The position numbers and the translations under genes were made by a program. Below are positions 1 through 11,900 of a stretch of 64,000 bases of DNA, in pieces. Origin of the DNA: Tribonema minus. Lineage: Eukaryota; Sar; Xanthophyceae; Tribonematales; Tribonemataceae. The notes under the pieces were generated by a model, which worked only from the letters and a program-made list of their open reading frames with translations, did no database searches and had not been told where the DNA came from. Position 1 is the first letter of the stretch. Each line of letters starts with the position of its first letter. Where the stretch lies: positions 186,001 through 250,000 of the forward strand of contig JAFCMP010000201.1 in assembly GCA_017506865.1 (NCBI GenBank). Direction: 5' to 3'.

Positions 1-354
1 TTCAGATCAAGTCACAGCTGTCAGGTGCTCAACATCTGTCAGCCTTTTGTTAGCAATGATCTGGCAATTTCTCATCCCCGTCAGCCGGCAAATACAAATG
101 CCGAGACCTCGGAAGACAGCCAGCGTTCACCGGCTCAAGCGGCTTTCACTCCGATCGCCGCACACTTGCCGCAGAACATTCTGGCAAGTCGCTGGCAAGC
201 CGACGGGCGACGGCAACGGCGGATGGTTTGCCGGCAAAATGTGGCGTCTCGCAAGTAAATGAGACCACCCCTGTTTCCTGATTATGGACTGCATACAAGA
301 AAGAGAGACAACACAGTCACGTCATGTTGCAACTTGAACATTCAATCCCTCACA
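1..354. other. gene-free stretch
   Basis: Short ORFs occur on the plus strand, but none has a recognisable motif or convincing codon pattern. No RNA gene or transposon end was recognised here. Confidence 0.4.
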
Positions 355-359
355 CGATA

Positions 360-505
360 AGTGTGACCCCGCCGGCGGGTGTAACCCTAAGTACGACCCC
401 TAAGAATTACCCCCAAGTATGACCCCCTAAGTATGACCCCCAAGTATGACCCCCTAAGTACGACCCCCAAGTATGACCCACAAGTACGACTGCCAAGTAT
501 GAGCT
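360..505. repeat. tandem repeat, ~14 bp unit
   Basis: About ten imperfect head-to-tail units of roughly 13-15 bp, consensus CCCCCAAGTATGA or CCCCTAAGTATGA. The units interrupt every frame. It lies just left of duplication copy A and is not seen beside copy B near 39.7 kb. Confidence 0.85.
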
Positions 506-1086
506 GGTGACATGACACGGTAGCATGAACTGGTAGGTATATACCTACCAGTGTTCACACACCGTGCCCCTAGGTATAAATGCTTCAGCGTTGTTACCAC
601 CATGCACTCGCCGAAGCATGTGCACTTCGTGTACTTACTAAAGCACGTGCATAAGAACGTAATCACTGCAGTAGTAATACTTGTCACATGGGGCCACTCC
701 CCCTGCGGCCCCAGCTCTGTCCTCAGGAGAGTGCTTTTTGATTCATCATGAGTCTAGCGCGTATTATTGAAAGTAAATCAACACACAGCAACCTCAGTCC
801 ACAGAGGAGAGCACTTGCCCGGCCGGGATACTCCCCTCCCCCTGCCTCGCCGCTCATCCGATGCGTCGAGATGGTGGTCTTGCTGTCTTGAGCCGGTTCA
901 AGCTGTCAATTGTGTGAGGGTGACTGCCGTAACGGTCGTAGTCTCCAAAGTTCTCAGATACAACGGAATCCGATGCACGTAAGCAGCTCCTATTCACAAC
1001 ATGATTCGCCAGCACCTGTGTTCATGAATACTTGCACCACAAAACGTTATCATTTAGGCCACGACAAAGCCCAGGATGATTGTACT

Positions 1087-1924
1087 TCTTATTAATTCTC
1101 GCTCAGGGCGCGAAAAAGCCCAGATGATTGGCATCTAGCTGTAAGGAATCTACATGTCGTATGACAGTCTGAAAGTGTCGCAACGACAACCACTCAAACG
1201 CCGCCGCCGCCAAATGGCATCTCGGGGTCCTCCCCTACGTCGTCCTCCATGTCCCCCCCCCCCTGGATTCTGCCATGTGTGTCATGACACGGCCAGAGTA
1301 CGCCATGTGGAGCGCTGCCGACAGTGCCGAGCGTAAGCGCGCCAGGGCGATGCCCTTGAGAGCTTTAGGGCGCGCTCCTCCGGGCACTGACATCCTGCTG
1401 ACATACTCCGTCGCCACAGCCTCCAGCAGCTTCCGCCCCTGCTCCCCGATGCTGCCAAATGACCCTATTGCCAAAGTGGCAAGTTTGTAGCAATTCTGAT
1501 CATAATGACCAGAATAGTGGGTAGTCTTGGCGGCCTCTTGGTCGCGGCAGCATCGCTCGGGGTCTGCTGCAGTCTTCGCCGCCCGCGACGCCACCTGTGC
1601 CTCGAAGCAGGTAACGTCCACCATGAGCGGTAGGTGGCGTGTCGGGTCGTCGTAGCCGGTCACCGGGAAGGCGTCGGCAGGCAGCACGATGTCCATCCTG
1701 CGACTCCTCGGCGGCCCGGCGGACCCCAGAAACGGCGTGTAGTCCTCGTCCACCAGTCCCGTTTTGAGGTATTGCCGCAGGATGCGCTGCGCGGCCCTCT
1801 TGACGCTATTGTGGACGATGGTGTCGTGCGCCTTGACGCGTGGCGCTTGACACAGCCGTGCATGCAGGGTGCCGCCCGGCGACTTCCCGCACAGCTTGCA
1901 GCCTGCCGTCTGCTCCTCTACTCC
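1087..1924 (-). mobile_element. 5'-truncated non-LTR retrotransposon LINE-2 (zinc finger + restriction-like endonuclease end)
   Basis: Read on the minus strand, the insert encodes the C-terminal end of a non-LTR retrotransposon polyprotein. It has a C-x2-C-x8-H-x3-C finger (CKLCGKSPGGTLHARLC), then an endonuclease-like block with acidic residues in RRMDIVLP and LMVDVTCF, then a conserved tail ending near HMAESRGGG. A C-tract length change shifts the last codons relative to the copy at 17.8 kb. The 12 bp GATGATTGTACT flanks the insert at 1075-1086 and 1925-1936, a target-site duplication. The matching position in copy B, near 40255, has no insert. The 5' truncation and the 3' end in AAGAAGTAC fit target-primed reverse transcription. 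The long open frame continuing to 2227 leaves the element, so it is not one gene. Confidence 0.9.
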
Positions 1925-2227
1925 GATGATTGTACTCATGTGGTGAAGGCAAAGGGAGATGTACTGCATGTGGCATATTTGCCAAAATATCAGGTCCTCA
2001 TTGCTTCCAAGGATCTTCGAAGTGTATGGCACAATGACTTTGTGAGGGTGTGAGGGACGCATGCATATATGGTGCATGACATGATGACCAGCTTCAATGC
2101 TGGGGTTAGCACAGTCGGTGCTCCAGCCTGAGGTAGAAGGGCATGGCAAAAATAAAGGTATGCATGTGCTTGCTGCAATGTTCGCCCAGACACCCCTGGT
2201 GACTCGGAGGTCTTTGCGAGAGCTCAA

Positions 2228-3149
2228 GGGTATTTTTGGCGATGGTTCAAGTTGAACTACTCAACACTCAGCATCCGCAAACCATTCAGGTTCAGCTTCA
2301 AGCTTCAAAGCTCAGCAGTGTGGTTTGCACTCTATAGAAAGGGTGCCATCGGTACATTAGCAGTTGTCCGCAGTGAATTGTCAATTTGTCACAAATCCGA
2401 AGCCCTTGGTCACAAATACATGGCTCACTACTGCCAGTGGTACATGCTGCAGGTAAATCAGATACGCATGCACAGGAGTTTGCAGTGACAGTGACAACAT
2501 CAGAAGATCCACATTAACATACCATTGGGGGGCGCGCATGCTTCCACATTTGCTGCAGTCCTGTTTTGTGACTGACAAATTGAATGTGCAATGTCGGCGC
2601 AGGGAGCACCAGCTGCGTCAACTGATGTCAGGCCTGGGCAGCCGCTGATGGCCAAAGCCATATTTCCGAACTCTAGTGTGTAACCACTTGGTCATACTGC
2701 TCTTGTGTGAAAATGCATGAAGCCTGAGCAACCCTACATCAGACATGTGCTGAGATGCATGGTGGGCATACACCGTCAGCAGCAAACAATGCAACAGGGC
2801 AAAAAAAGCTCCGCTATTCCAAAACATATGGATCTATTGCACCATCGCGGTTGCCACCGCTATATTCGAAAAAGAGCGAGGCGCGTAGGGCCACCAGAAA
2901 AGTGTACACGTATACTATAGAGTGCTTTGACATACACTGACTTTGAAGTATGACATCCAGAAGGCGCCACAACCAAGCGATGACCCTCTCACGAAACATA
3001 GCCAAGCTGCCTTGCAGAGTCTGGTGCTGCCTGATCAGTTGCTGCTAATGCAACAGGGACGCCATCTATATAAACCCACACGCTTGCGAGCGGCCTACGC
3101 GCAGTTGTACACAGTGGTGAACTTCACGACCGCGCAGTCGCCGCCTCCG
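2228..3149. other. non-coding part of duplication copy A
   Basis: This stretch is alignable by eye to 40550-41517. No ORF is conserved between the two copies. A TATATAAA box at about 3068-3075 is shared with copy B (about 41450). It points toward the antisense of the TspO-like gene, so its role is unknown. Confidence 0.5.
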
Positions 3150-3395
3150 CTACTCCCTACACACATCCCGACGCCCGTCCGCGGAGCGCCACACCGCACG
3201 CGAAAGCACCGCCGCCAGCGCCACCCCGCCGGCCGCAAGAACCCCCTGCAACCCCCTCGCAGCCCCCACGCTCAGCCGCCCATTCCTCGCGCCCGGGTTG
3301 GCAGCAGCGCCCAGCAGCGCCCACGCGACCGCCGTGCCGAACCCTAGGTCGCGCCTCTCGACGCCATACGCGGTGCCCGTCGCGCCGAGCCCATT
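3150..3395 (-). pseudogene. C-terminal fragment of TspO-like membrane protein gene
   Basis: The minus-strand frame matches the last ~75 residues of the intact gene at 41518-42396, sharing blocks such as GAAANPGARNGRLSVGAARG and the same end in RRE plus stop. Homology stops abruptly near 3395, at the duplication breakpoint. The first residues of the open frame (MSMSANGLG) are not homologous. Without the N-terminal membrane segments this is a broken copy. Confidence 0.85.
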
Positions 3396-3410
3396 GGCAC
3401 TCATTGACAA

Positions 3411-3893
3411 GTAGAGGATGTCATCAGCCCGACTATGCTAGCATTTTGAAATGTGGTTATTGTCACCGCAACAAACAGAATTTCATCAGAGCATGTCATG
3501 TGGTCTGCGCAACCACAGGTCCGCACAGCCCTTGTGGAGGGGATCTGACAGTTGACGTGCAAGGTCGGGGGTTGCAGGAGCAACTAGGGCCATCTCATAC
3601 CCGCACGTCGCACTGGTGCTTTTGGATGTTTGTCAACTTGAATAGTGGTTGCTATTGTTCAGTTACAGCAAAGGGCGCATGAGGAGTTCAAGCTGAAAAT
3701 ACCATCGTGCCATACTGCCCGCCAATTGGAATCGGATTGAACTTTCAAGTGTCAACTTTGCGTCGCATGACCAAAAAAACTCCTGCGCGTGTGTCAAGGC
3801 GCCCGCAACGGTGCAAGGCTGCCTACTAAGCACATGGGCCCCAATTTTTGCCTCCAGCTACTGTACGCTGTGGGTTTGCAGACTGTTGTGGCT
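3411..3893. other. gene-free stretch downstream of GBP gene A
   Basis: The stretch lies between the broken TspO-like fragment and the stop codon of the minus-strand GBP gene A, so it should contain that gene's 3' UTR. No conserved ORF or repeat was recognised. Confidence 0.4.
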
Positions 3894-6800
3894 CTACCCA
3901 TTGTACTCAAGCCCGCCCCACCCAGAACCGCCGTAACCGCGACTGCTCCTGGGATTGCAGTTCACGCATTGACAGTTCCTTGAATGCGAATCTCCGTACA
4001 TCAGCATGCCACCAAGCGGCTGGTGCTGGAGGTAATCGAAAGCGGCGCGCTGCTCCGATCTGCCGCTGTTGCTGCCGCGCCTGTACGCGGCGCACGACGC
4101 ACACGGGCACCCCGCGGGGCCGCCGCCGCTGCGGTGCTGCCGCTCCAGCTCTGCGGCGCGTGCCACCGCCGCTGCCGCCGCCGCCTCTGCCGCGCGCGCC
4201 GCCGCCTTCGCCGCCTCACGCGCGCGCCGCTCCGCATTGAGCCGCCGTGCACGCTCCAGCGCAGCGCGCACGGGCACGTGCGCGGCGAAGGCGCGAGCAT
4301 CGCGCGCTGCCGCAGGCATCAGCGCTCCGCATGCGGCAGCGTTCATATCTGGCGCAGCAGCGCAGACGGCGGCAGCGAGCTCGCCGAAGGCGTGCTGCAC
4401 CGCGGCGCCGCAGCGCTGCTCCAGCTCCGCATCATCCATGCTGGCGCTGCTGCCGCTGCTGGCGCTGCTGCCGCTGCTGGCGCTGCTGCCGCTGCTGCCG
4501 CTACTGCCGCTGCTGCTGCTGCTGCTGCCGCTCGTGAGCTGTGTCATGTCAGCCTCGACCTGTGCGGCGGCGCGCGACACGAGGTCCTCGAGGCAGCGCG
4601 CCAGCGCCGCGCGCGCCGATGCGTGCAGTGCAAGCGCTGCCTCGCTGCGGCGCTGCAGCGCCGCCGCCAGGCGCGATTGCGCGGCGGCGGCGGCGGCGCA
4701 GACGGCAGCGCTCGCGGTGTTCGCAGCAGCGGCGGCGCCTGCGAGCTCAGTGAAGCGCGCCGTGGCAGCGGCGTTGGCGGACCAAAGGCGCGTGGCGAGG
4801 TCGTCTTGCGGCAGCACGGCATTGGCGGCTGGCGCATCGCAGAGGTCGCGTGTGGCGGCGATGAAGCATTGCTCAGCTGCGGTCTCAGCATCCGTCAGCC
4901 TGGTGTGCGCGAGAGAGCGCATTGCAGACAAAAGCAACCAAGAGCAGCGCAGACAAAAGCAGCAGCAGACAGGGACTGAGAACATTCTGCGCGATGGTTG
5001 ATGGAAGAGAGTTGCAGGCGCCGTAATGAATGTTGTCGCTGGAATGCATAGAATTGAAAAGTATGCGTTGCCACATGTGCTGAAGCAATTGTTCAATGTC
5101 AGCTGTTGCCACTGTTGTTGGTCCAGACGTTGACCGATGCGTCAGCCTGAGGATGCTGCATCGGCAATGCTGATTAACGTTCTCAGAGCAAGTCCATTAA
5201 CATAAGCATGCGGCTCCACTGGCTTTCATGCTACAATGCAAAGCGCGTTCGTGCGCCGCTACCGTTGTGCACGACACATGTGTCAATGTCAGTAGCCCAA
5301 TGCAATGTAGCCCACTCATATGACACCTCTCCATGCCAATTCATGCTCCTGAACCCTGATCCTAAAAGCCACTGCCGCCTCACCGGCGCATAAGCATGGC
5401 CTCCACCAGCGTCGCCGGCGACAGCTCGCCCGCGCCGCCATTCACCGCGCGCACCACCTCCCGCAGCGCGTCCGCCGCCAGCGCCACCGTCAGCACCGCG
5501 CCGCCGAAGCGCCGCGGCGCCGCCAGCCGCAGCGCCGCGTCGCCGCGCAGCGCCGCCAGCGCCGCCGCGAAGGGCGGCTCCGAGTCGGCGGCGGCAAGCG
5601 CGCGGCCGCGTGTGGCGGCGTCAGCGGCGGCGGGCGGCAGGCAGTGCACAGCGACGCTGGCAAAGGCGCGGAGGAGCGCTGCGCGCGTGGCGTTGCGTGC
5701 GCGCGCGCTGTCTTCGTCTGCGTCGCGGCGCGCGGCGCCGGCGTCCTGCAGTTCCGCGGAGGTGGAGGGGGAGGTGCGCTGAGCATGCTTGCAACACAGG
5801 CCTAGTAGGAGGACTTCTTTGAGGTACTGCTGGGTTCATTGCACAGTAAGACGTGGTGATGATGAGCGCAGCTGTGAAATGCAAGGGGTGCATCTGGTGC
5901 GCTGCACTTAACGGTTAGTTGTGCTGAGTTCCTTTGAAATGTGACTTCACCATTGTGCGCCCAGGTGTTGTCGATACAACGCATGTCGGTACCTGTACGT
6001 GCGTTGTATCGACAACACCTGGGCGCACACCATGATTGGACTTCAACTAGCAGTTTTGTATCCAGAATAATTTTTGGTGTGTAAACGTTTACGAACCAAC
6101 CCCCAAGTTGTATGCCAAGGCTTGCCACTCATGCAATCAAAAAGTAACAGCAGCACACCTGCCTCACGAGGCTGCTGTGATAGGCTCTCAAGGTCAAGTC
6201 GCTTCGCACGGTGGTTCTGAAGATGTCACGATGTGTTCTTCAATTACTGTAAGCCGCTGCTTGCAGGTGCACATGCGTGCAGTGCCCCATGGGAAATCAT
6301 CTGGGCTAGAGCTGAGATTTAGGTAAGCAATTTTGACCTCAGAGCTCACTCAAAGTTCTTGTCTCAATCTCAAAGCGAACTCAGAGTGCAGCATACTCAA
6401 CAACACACATCAGACCTACAGCACCAAATACTTGCTGTCTACAGCACCAAATACTTGCTGCACTCAATAACAACAACGTCACACACCACAGCAGAGTCGA
6501 TGTTTAAAGACACTGCTACCTCTTTTTTTTAAATGAACGTGGCTGACCTCATTTCCGAAAATCAGCTCATAGCAGTCCTCCCTGGGCGCAATGCAATCGC
6601 GCAGCACAACAATAAGGTCGCCGAAGACGCCATCGCGATCGCTGCTTGGCAGTCAAAGAGCGACGGGCACCGCTGTCATGAGCATCGCTAATATTCAGCA
6701 TATACAGGCAGGCAGCAGTGGCATACATGGACTCTAAGTGCGCTGAAGCATCCGACAGGCGACCTTCTTCATTCGCTCATGGGCGCACATATTAGTGAAT

Positions 6801-8581
6801 GAAAACGAATCAAAAGATTGTAGAGCTCATTAGTATTTGCTAAGTTAGGCCACCTCTCTCCAATGGCAGCGCAAGCTACGGGCGCTTTGTGCCCATCGCA
6901 GGACACAACATAAAATTAGTCAGATGCCGAGTGCAGGCCCCATAGGTGTACCTGCCCTTCAAATCGTAATGGTTTTTTGTTGAAACGCCAGTGATCGCGC
7001 TAGCCCTTTATTTGACATGACACATCAATTTGTAGAAAAACACTTTCTGTAAGGTCACTAGTATACAACAACACTTTGGTGCATGATGATCCAGTGGTCG
7101 GGGGCATACTCAATCACTCAAACATTCACGATGACTCTAATGTTCGTCACGGTTGTACAAGCTGATCTGTTTTGCAGGCCAGCTCGTGCCAGTGTTTCTT
7201 GCATGTGTACGCAGCCGGCGTTGCACGGATTTCAGATATTGTCAACGGTTGCAGCAAGCACATGGATGTACAGCACGTAGGCATGCATGCATGTGTACTT
7301 TGTCGACCTGCGACAGTCACCGCTGCGCTGAGCACTGCTGTCATGCTCTATACCTGCGGTTCACAACGGCTGCGGACGCCTGCAGCAGTGCCAGGTGGTT
7401 GAGCATGGTGGTCTTGTTGGGCATGCCCAGCCAGTTGAAGATGACAACCCGCGACAGCAGCAGTACGGGCAGCGCCAGCTTCACGTCGCTGCTCATGCCG
7501 CGGTCACCCTGTGGCAGGCGTTGCATGCAAGGTAAGAGAAAGTTAAAAAACAGCACAACGGTAGACGAGGGAGAGGGGACCCAGCCCGTGCAGCAACTGC
7601 GCTGCGTACACGCAGTACATGAGTCTCAACACTACCGACAGTATGCCAATGGATGCTGACTTGACAAAGAGAACTTCAAGCACATTGCAATGACATGCAT
7701 ATAGTATGGGTGGGGCACACGCTGTCGCTGATCTAACAATCACTGATGGCATGATACTACTTCTAGTATACCTATAGGGAAAGTCGCTGATGGTCAACAG
7801 ATACTATAAGTACTTCCGCCGCTCGCTGTTTGCAGCGCATACAGTAGTGATTATGATCAACAGTCAGCTCCTGAGATGACAAGCACACAAAGCATCAAGG
7901 TGCTGCCTGCATGTATTATAATATCAACGTGCATCTCAATCGTGGGGATTTGTTGGCTGGTCTGACCTGGCCCTCCATATCCAGCACCTTGACCAACACA
8001 TCCTGGGGCAGGCCAGCTACTGAAGCATCTGGCACAGGACCCGGGTGTGTGGCAGCAAAGTCGCGTAGTGGCAGAGCTGCTTGACTGATGTCGACGCCCT
8101 GGGTGCATGGCTGGACGGACGCACTCACGTGAAAGCAATCGCCGCCTACTAAGCAGTTTGCCAGGAACGACTTACCCTGCAACAGGCATCAGCAAATCAG
8201 CAAGTGTCGTCAGGGAAGGGGGGGGGGGACAGAACAGATCAGCAGATCAGCATGAGTCATTAATGTCCTGCATCACAAGTTGATGTGTATGCTGACAGTA
8301 CATTATATGCGGCAGGCACGCTATACAAAGCCAAGGCCGCCTCCGCGTGCTGGCCGAGTTGAACATGCATGGTCAAACACTTCACGGCCACGGTAAGCCT
8401 GGTTGCTGTCAAATTTGTATGTTTGACTCAGGAAGAGGCATACCTGCCTCGCGCTACCAAACACACAAAGCAGATTCAATGGAGTGGCCTGCGCGTCCAA
8501 GCTGGCGTCGTGATTGAGCGCCTGGCAGCCCTGCTCGTCAACTTGCAGCTCCTCGCCACGGGGACCCCGCGCGAGGTTCAC
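3894..8581 (-). CDS. GBP-type large GTPase, gene A (spliced, 6 exons read)
   Basis: Exons in transcript order on the minus strand: ~8581-8444, 8176-7967, 7508-7354, 6641-6548, 5778-5384, 4899-3894. All junctions are GT-AG and in phase. The product is a guanylate-binding-protein/atlastin-like GTPase. Its P-loop GSARQGKS is split by intron 1. A PCTQG switch, a D-x-E-G (LDMEG) G3 motif and an LRDC G4 motif follow, then a helical middle domain. The last exon gives a long Ala-rich coiled coil, a Ser/Gly tract (near 4445-4545) and two cysteine clusters, CPCASC and CQCVNC, before a TAG stop. Internal exons of 210, 155 and 94 nt equal those of gene B. The exon 5778-5384 is uninterrupted where gene B has an intron. 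The 5' end is unresolved: an in-frame TAG lies upstream of the GTG at 8581 and there is no in-frame ATG. The biological role is unknown; GBPs in other eukaryotes act in membrane remodelling or defence. Confidence 0.82.
5954..6029. repeat. 30-bp perfect inverted repeat (hairpin)
   Basis: The arms are 5954-5983 and 6000-6029, perfectly complementary over 30 bp, with a 16 bp spacer containing GGTACC. One arm plus the spacer recurs at 19187-19238 and 19886-19933 with one or two changes. It lies in the 5779-6547 intron of GBP gene A and is probably a transposon end or foldback remnant. Confidence 0.9.
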
Positions 8582-8902
8582 AAGTCTGCAGCTTGAGCTT
8601 GCTGCTTCTTTAGCTGCATTTGAGTTCTATCTCTTTGTCTCTTTGCTGTCCACCGCAGCTGTGTGTCCTGCTCAACTGCGGAGGTGATCTCGTTCGGCGC
8701 AATATCAAAGAGCGACGGGGATTTCTCGCTTGAACTTGAACATGACGAGCCAGTTCCCAAAGAGCGAGCGACGCTAGCTCGACTGACATGTGATGCGTCG
8801 CCGGGCCTCCCCGGCCACATACTAGCTCGTGTAGTGCTCGTCATAGCTTGTGTGGTCGACAAACTCGAGCGGTCTCCCTGCTGTAGGCAAGAACACGCTT
8901 TG
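8582..8902. promoter_or_regulatory. shared 5' region of the divergent GBP gene pair
   Basis: The readable exon 1 of gene A (minus) and of gene B (plus) start on opposite sides of this interval, so any promoters must lie in or near it. No TATA box was recognised. The interval is open on both strands, so part of it may be untranslated exon or N-terminal coding sequence for either gene. Confidence 0.4.
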
Positions 8903-11900
8903 ATGTGCCTCGCTGGGACACCGACGGCCTCCGCAGATGGAGCAGCCAGTCCTTCGGCATCGCCAGGAACCAGAGCAAAACACGATGAGGCAGTACCGGC
9001 CGCAGTGCCACTTCTGCGACTGTCAAGAGGGACCAGCGGCAAGGAGGAGCTGAAGCTTCAGGAAGATGGCCTCGATGCATTGCAGCACGTACCTGCTGCC
9101 GATGCAGCTTTACCCCTGCGGCTGGTCACCATACTGGGGGCAGCCAGACAGGTTTGTTGCACATCAAAACATCAAAGTCACCTCCTTTGTCAGGCTCTAT
9201 GTGTACTCACAAGATGTACACAGCTTGCAGCCTGACCCATTCGTTCTTTAAAAAAGCTGGACTCATTCCAACTCGTGTCATGCAGGGCAAGTCGTTCCTG
9301 ATGAACTACCTTCAGGGCAGCGACAGCTTCACCGTGAGCGGCGCCGTAGCGCCATGCACGTGCGGCGTGGACATCAGCAGCGCCGCGCTCACAGTGGCCG
9401 CCTTTGCGAACGGTCACAGCACCTCCAGGCTGAGCGTTGACAGCAGCCCCCCGACTGAGGGGGGGCTGGTGATGGTAGCTGACGTTGAAGGCCAGGTGAG
9501 ACCGCGCTTTATGTGTTACTTTCACACATGTGCTGGTCGTGAATCGCATAATGCGGTCACCGACATCGATCAGCAACAGTGATGGCAAATACGTCTTGAG
9601 ATACGAGTACTTCCATGATCCTGAGATATCACCTCTGAAGGTTTGACAACAATTCAATGAAGCTGTAGTCCACTAATACTTCTGCCATGCCATCATCAGC
9701 ATGTGCAAGAGCTCGCTACTCAAGTGCACCGACATCAGCACTGTTGAGCACAGCTGGTGTTCCATTATCAGATGGTTGACACCATGTGGTGCAACTTCAA
9801 CTTGGAGGTCAGCACAAATGCAACGCAAAGCGCGCTCACAAAAATCGCAAATCATCAACCAAACGTATTTGAGTTGAAGCTGCTGCCTATCATTGGGAGC
9901 TGGCTCACCAAAAACAGTCTTCCTTTGCGAGCAACCAGCCCATACCACGGCAGCATATACAGCATATGCATATATGCCTCACCCTTATCTGCTAATGTGC
10001 CGCAGGGCGACAAGAACAATGGATATGACCTCAAGCTGGCGGTCCCCATGCTGCTCCTCTCCAACGTGGTGCTGTTCAACTGGCTTGGCATGCCCAACAA
10101 GGACACCATGGTCAACCAGCTGGCTCTCATGAAGGCAGCAGCCGACATTGTGGACCGAAGGTGTGGCAGCGGTGCTCAGCAACTTGAATGATTGCAATGA
10201 AGAATTTGGTCGGGCAATTCCATGCACTGTACCACCGCCGCGCAAGCAGCCATGTAACTTGAACTAGAGTATCAGAGTGTTGTAAGGTTTGCATGCAGTT
10301 ACTGCAGATGAGATGTAATTGTGCAAGCAGTAATGAATAAGCTCTATCTGGACGTGCTGCACCTATAAACACACTTGGCTATGCCCTTTTAAGTGCAATC
10401 ATACTATGTTGCTGTCTTCTTCAGTGCAAAGTGCCCATCTTCTGTGATCATGGCCACATGCATTCAATGAAGTTGAGCTGCTCAACAAATTGTGCATTGA
10501 TGCATGTTCTTGCACAAGTTTATGAACATAATGGGACCCCGCCTAGTCAGTAGTCTAAAGTTATATGACGGAAGTGTAGAAAGACAGTGCTGCAGCAAGG
10601 AGAAGCCCAAACTCTGTCAGAGGTTCACTCTGCTGCAATGGCAAGTTGCAACACAGCATTGCGGGAGCCATGACTTGGACTTTTCCGCTTTGGTTTCCAT
10701 GGCTGATAGCAGCCGCTGATGCAAGATCATGCATCAACCTTGGCAGCTTCCAGCATGCACAGATTCCAGCATGCATACATGATCATGCATCGCTGCATCT
10801 TCTCACCTCTTTGCTACCTGCAGCAACCGCAAGAACGCTTTCGGCCACCTGGTAGTGGTTCTGCGGGACTGCACATCGTCGCGCCATGAGTGCTTTGACA
10901 TCATATTTGGCATGGAGGCAAGTGGTTGCGTTTACCTTCCTCTACCAGATTCAGTCATAGTAAGCATGTTGTGGCACTGACCTAGCTGTTGCCCCCACTA
11001 GACTACTGTTGTACGCTGCAAGAGATATCTAGACATCAAGGTAACAAAAGCTTGACAAGGCTGACACTGGTCGTCTGCTCTCAGGAGTGGGTGTATAATA
11101 GTGTGCCAACAGGCGTAACTGTTGTCACCGTTGAGCGTGCAATGGCAACAAGCATAAGATGTCAAATGCTCAAACACATGCATACATTCATGGCAACTTT
11201 ACATGCTGCCCTTCACGTAACAGTGTCCACCACCACCTTGGTCGTGTGCTTCAGCATTACAATGCACCACGTGTGCATCTGCCGCCACTGTACCCGTAAA
11301 ATTGTACTGTCAGCCTCATCTCTGCGTGCACATACAGCAGTACTGACACATTTGCGCACAAGCAGAGTTGCAAGTAGCAGCCAACACTACACTGCAGCAC
11401 GCTGCCACTCTGTCCGCCCTCCACCCCCCGTTTGAACTACTTGTGACTCATGACAAGAAAGATGGAAATGTGTGGCAAGCAAGTCTTCAATGTTACAGTA
11501 TTCATCACATGCAGCGCACAGTGGCGTGATCTCTGTCATTGTGCAGTGCTGGCCTGTACTGTGTATTTGCGCTGTGCACTCACCATACATGTGCTTCCAG
11601 TGCTTGCGTGCATTCATACATGGCCGTCCAGGTGTGCCATCAGCAAGACCCGGACGCATGCATGCTTCAGGAACAATCGCCAAAAGTGCACAACAGCATC
11701 AGCGTTTGCAAGATCAAATACAAAAAAATCCAGCATCTTCATGGCGCGTTGAGCATGCAACACATTCAAACCTGCAGCATCTTCACACGCCTGACAACGC
11801 GAAGTGCTGTCGCTTGCCGCCACCATGCAGAGTCCCGAAGACGCGGACACCGACAAAGCGGAGGCTGCCATGAGGGACCGCAACTGCGCGCGCGAGGCGC

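Larger units (their letters stand above)
551..3395 (+). repeat. segmental duplication copy A (paralogous to 39742-41745)
   Basis: The same order of recognisable blocks is found at 39742-41745 in the same orientation: a TATAAATGCTTCAGCG block, a GCGGCCCCAGCTCTGTCC block, the block around 1925-2060, a CTATATAAACCCACAC block near 3068, and the 3' part of a TspO-like gene. Identity looks roughly 75-85% by eye. Copy A carries an 850 bp LINE-2 insertion that copy B lacks. It ends near 3395 inside the TspO-like reading frame. A third, inverted and decayed piece lies at 18560-18975. Confidence 0.85.

Noticed and set aside
1235-2227. A single 330-residue minus-strand gene
   Set aside because: Only 1087-1924 is retrotransposon; the rest is host sequence continuous in duplication copy B, so the frame is a chance fusion.
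3984-5001. Plus-strand Ala/Arg/Leu-rich ORFs of 310-331 codons
   Set aside because: Antisense of the GBP gene A last exon; openness follows from GC-rich Ala codons on the opposite strand.
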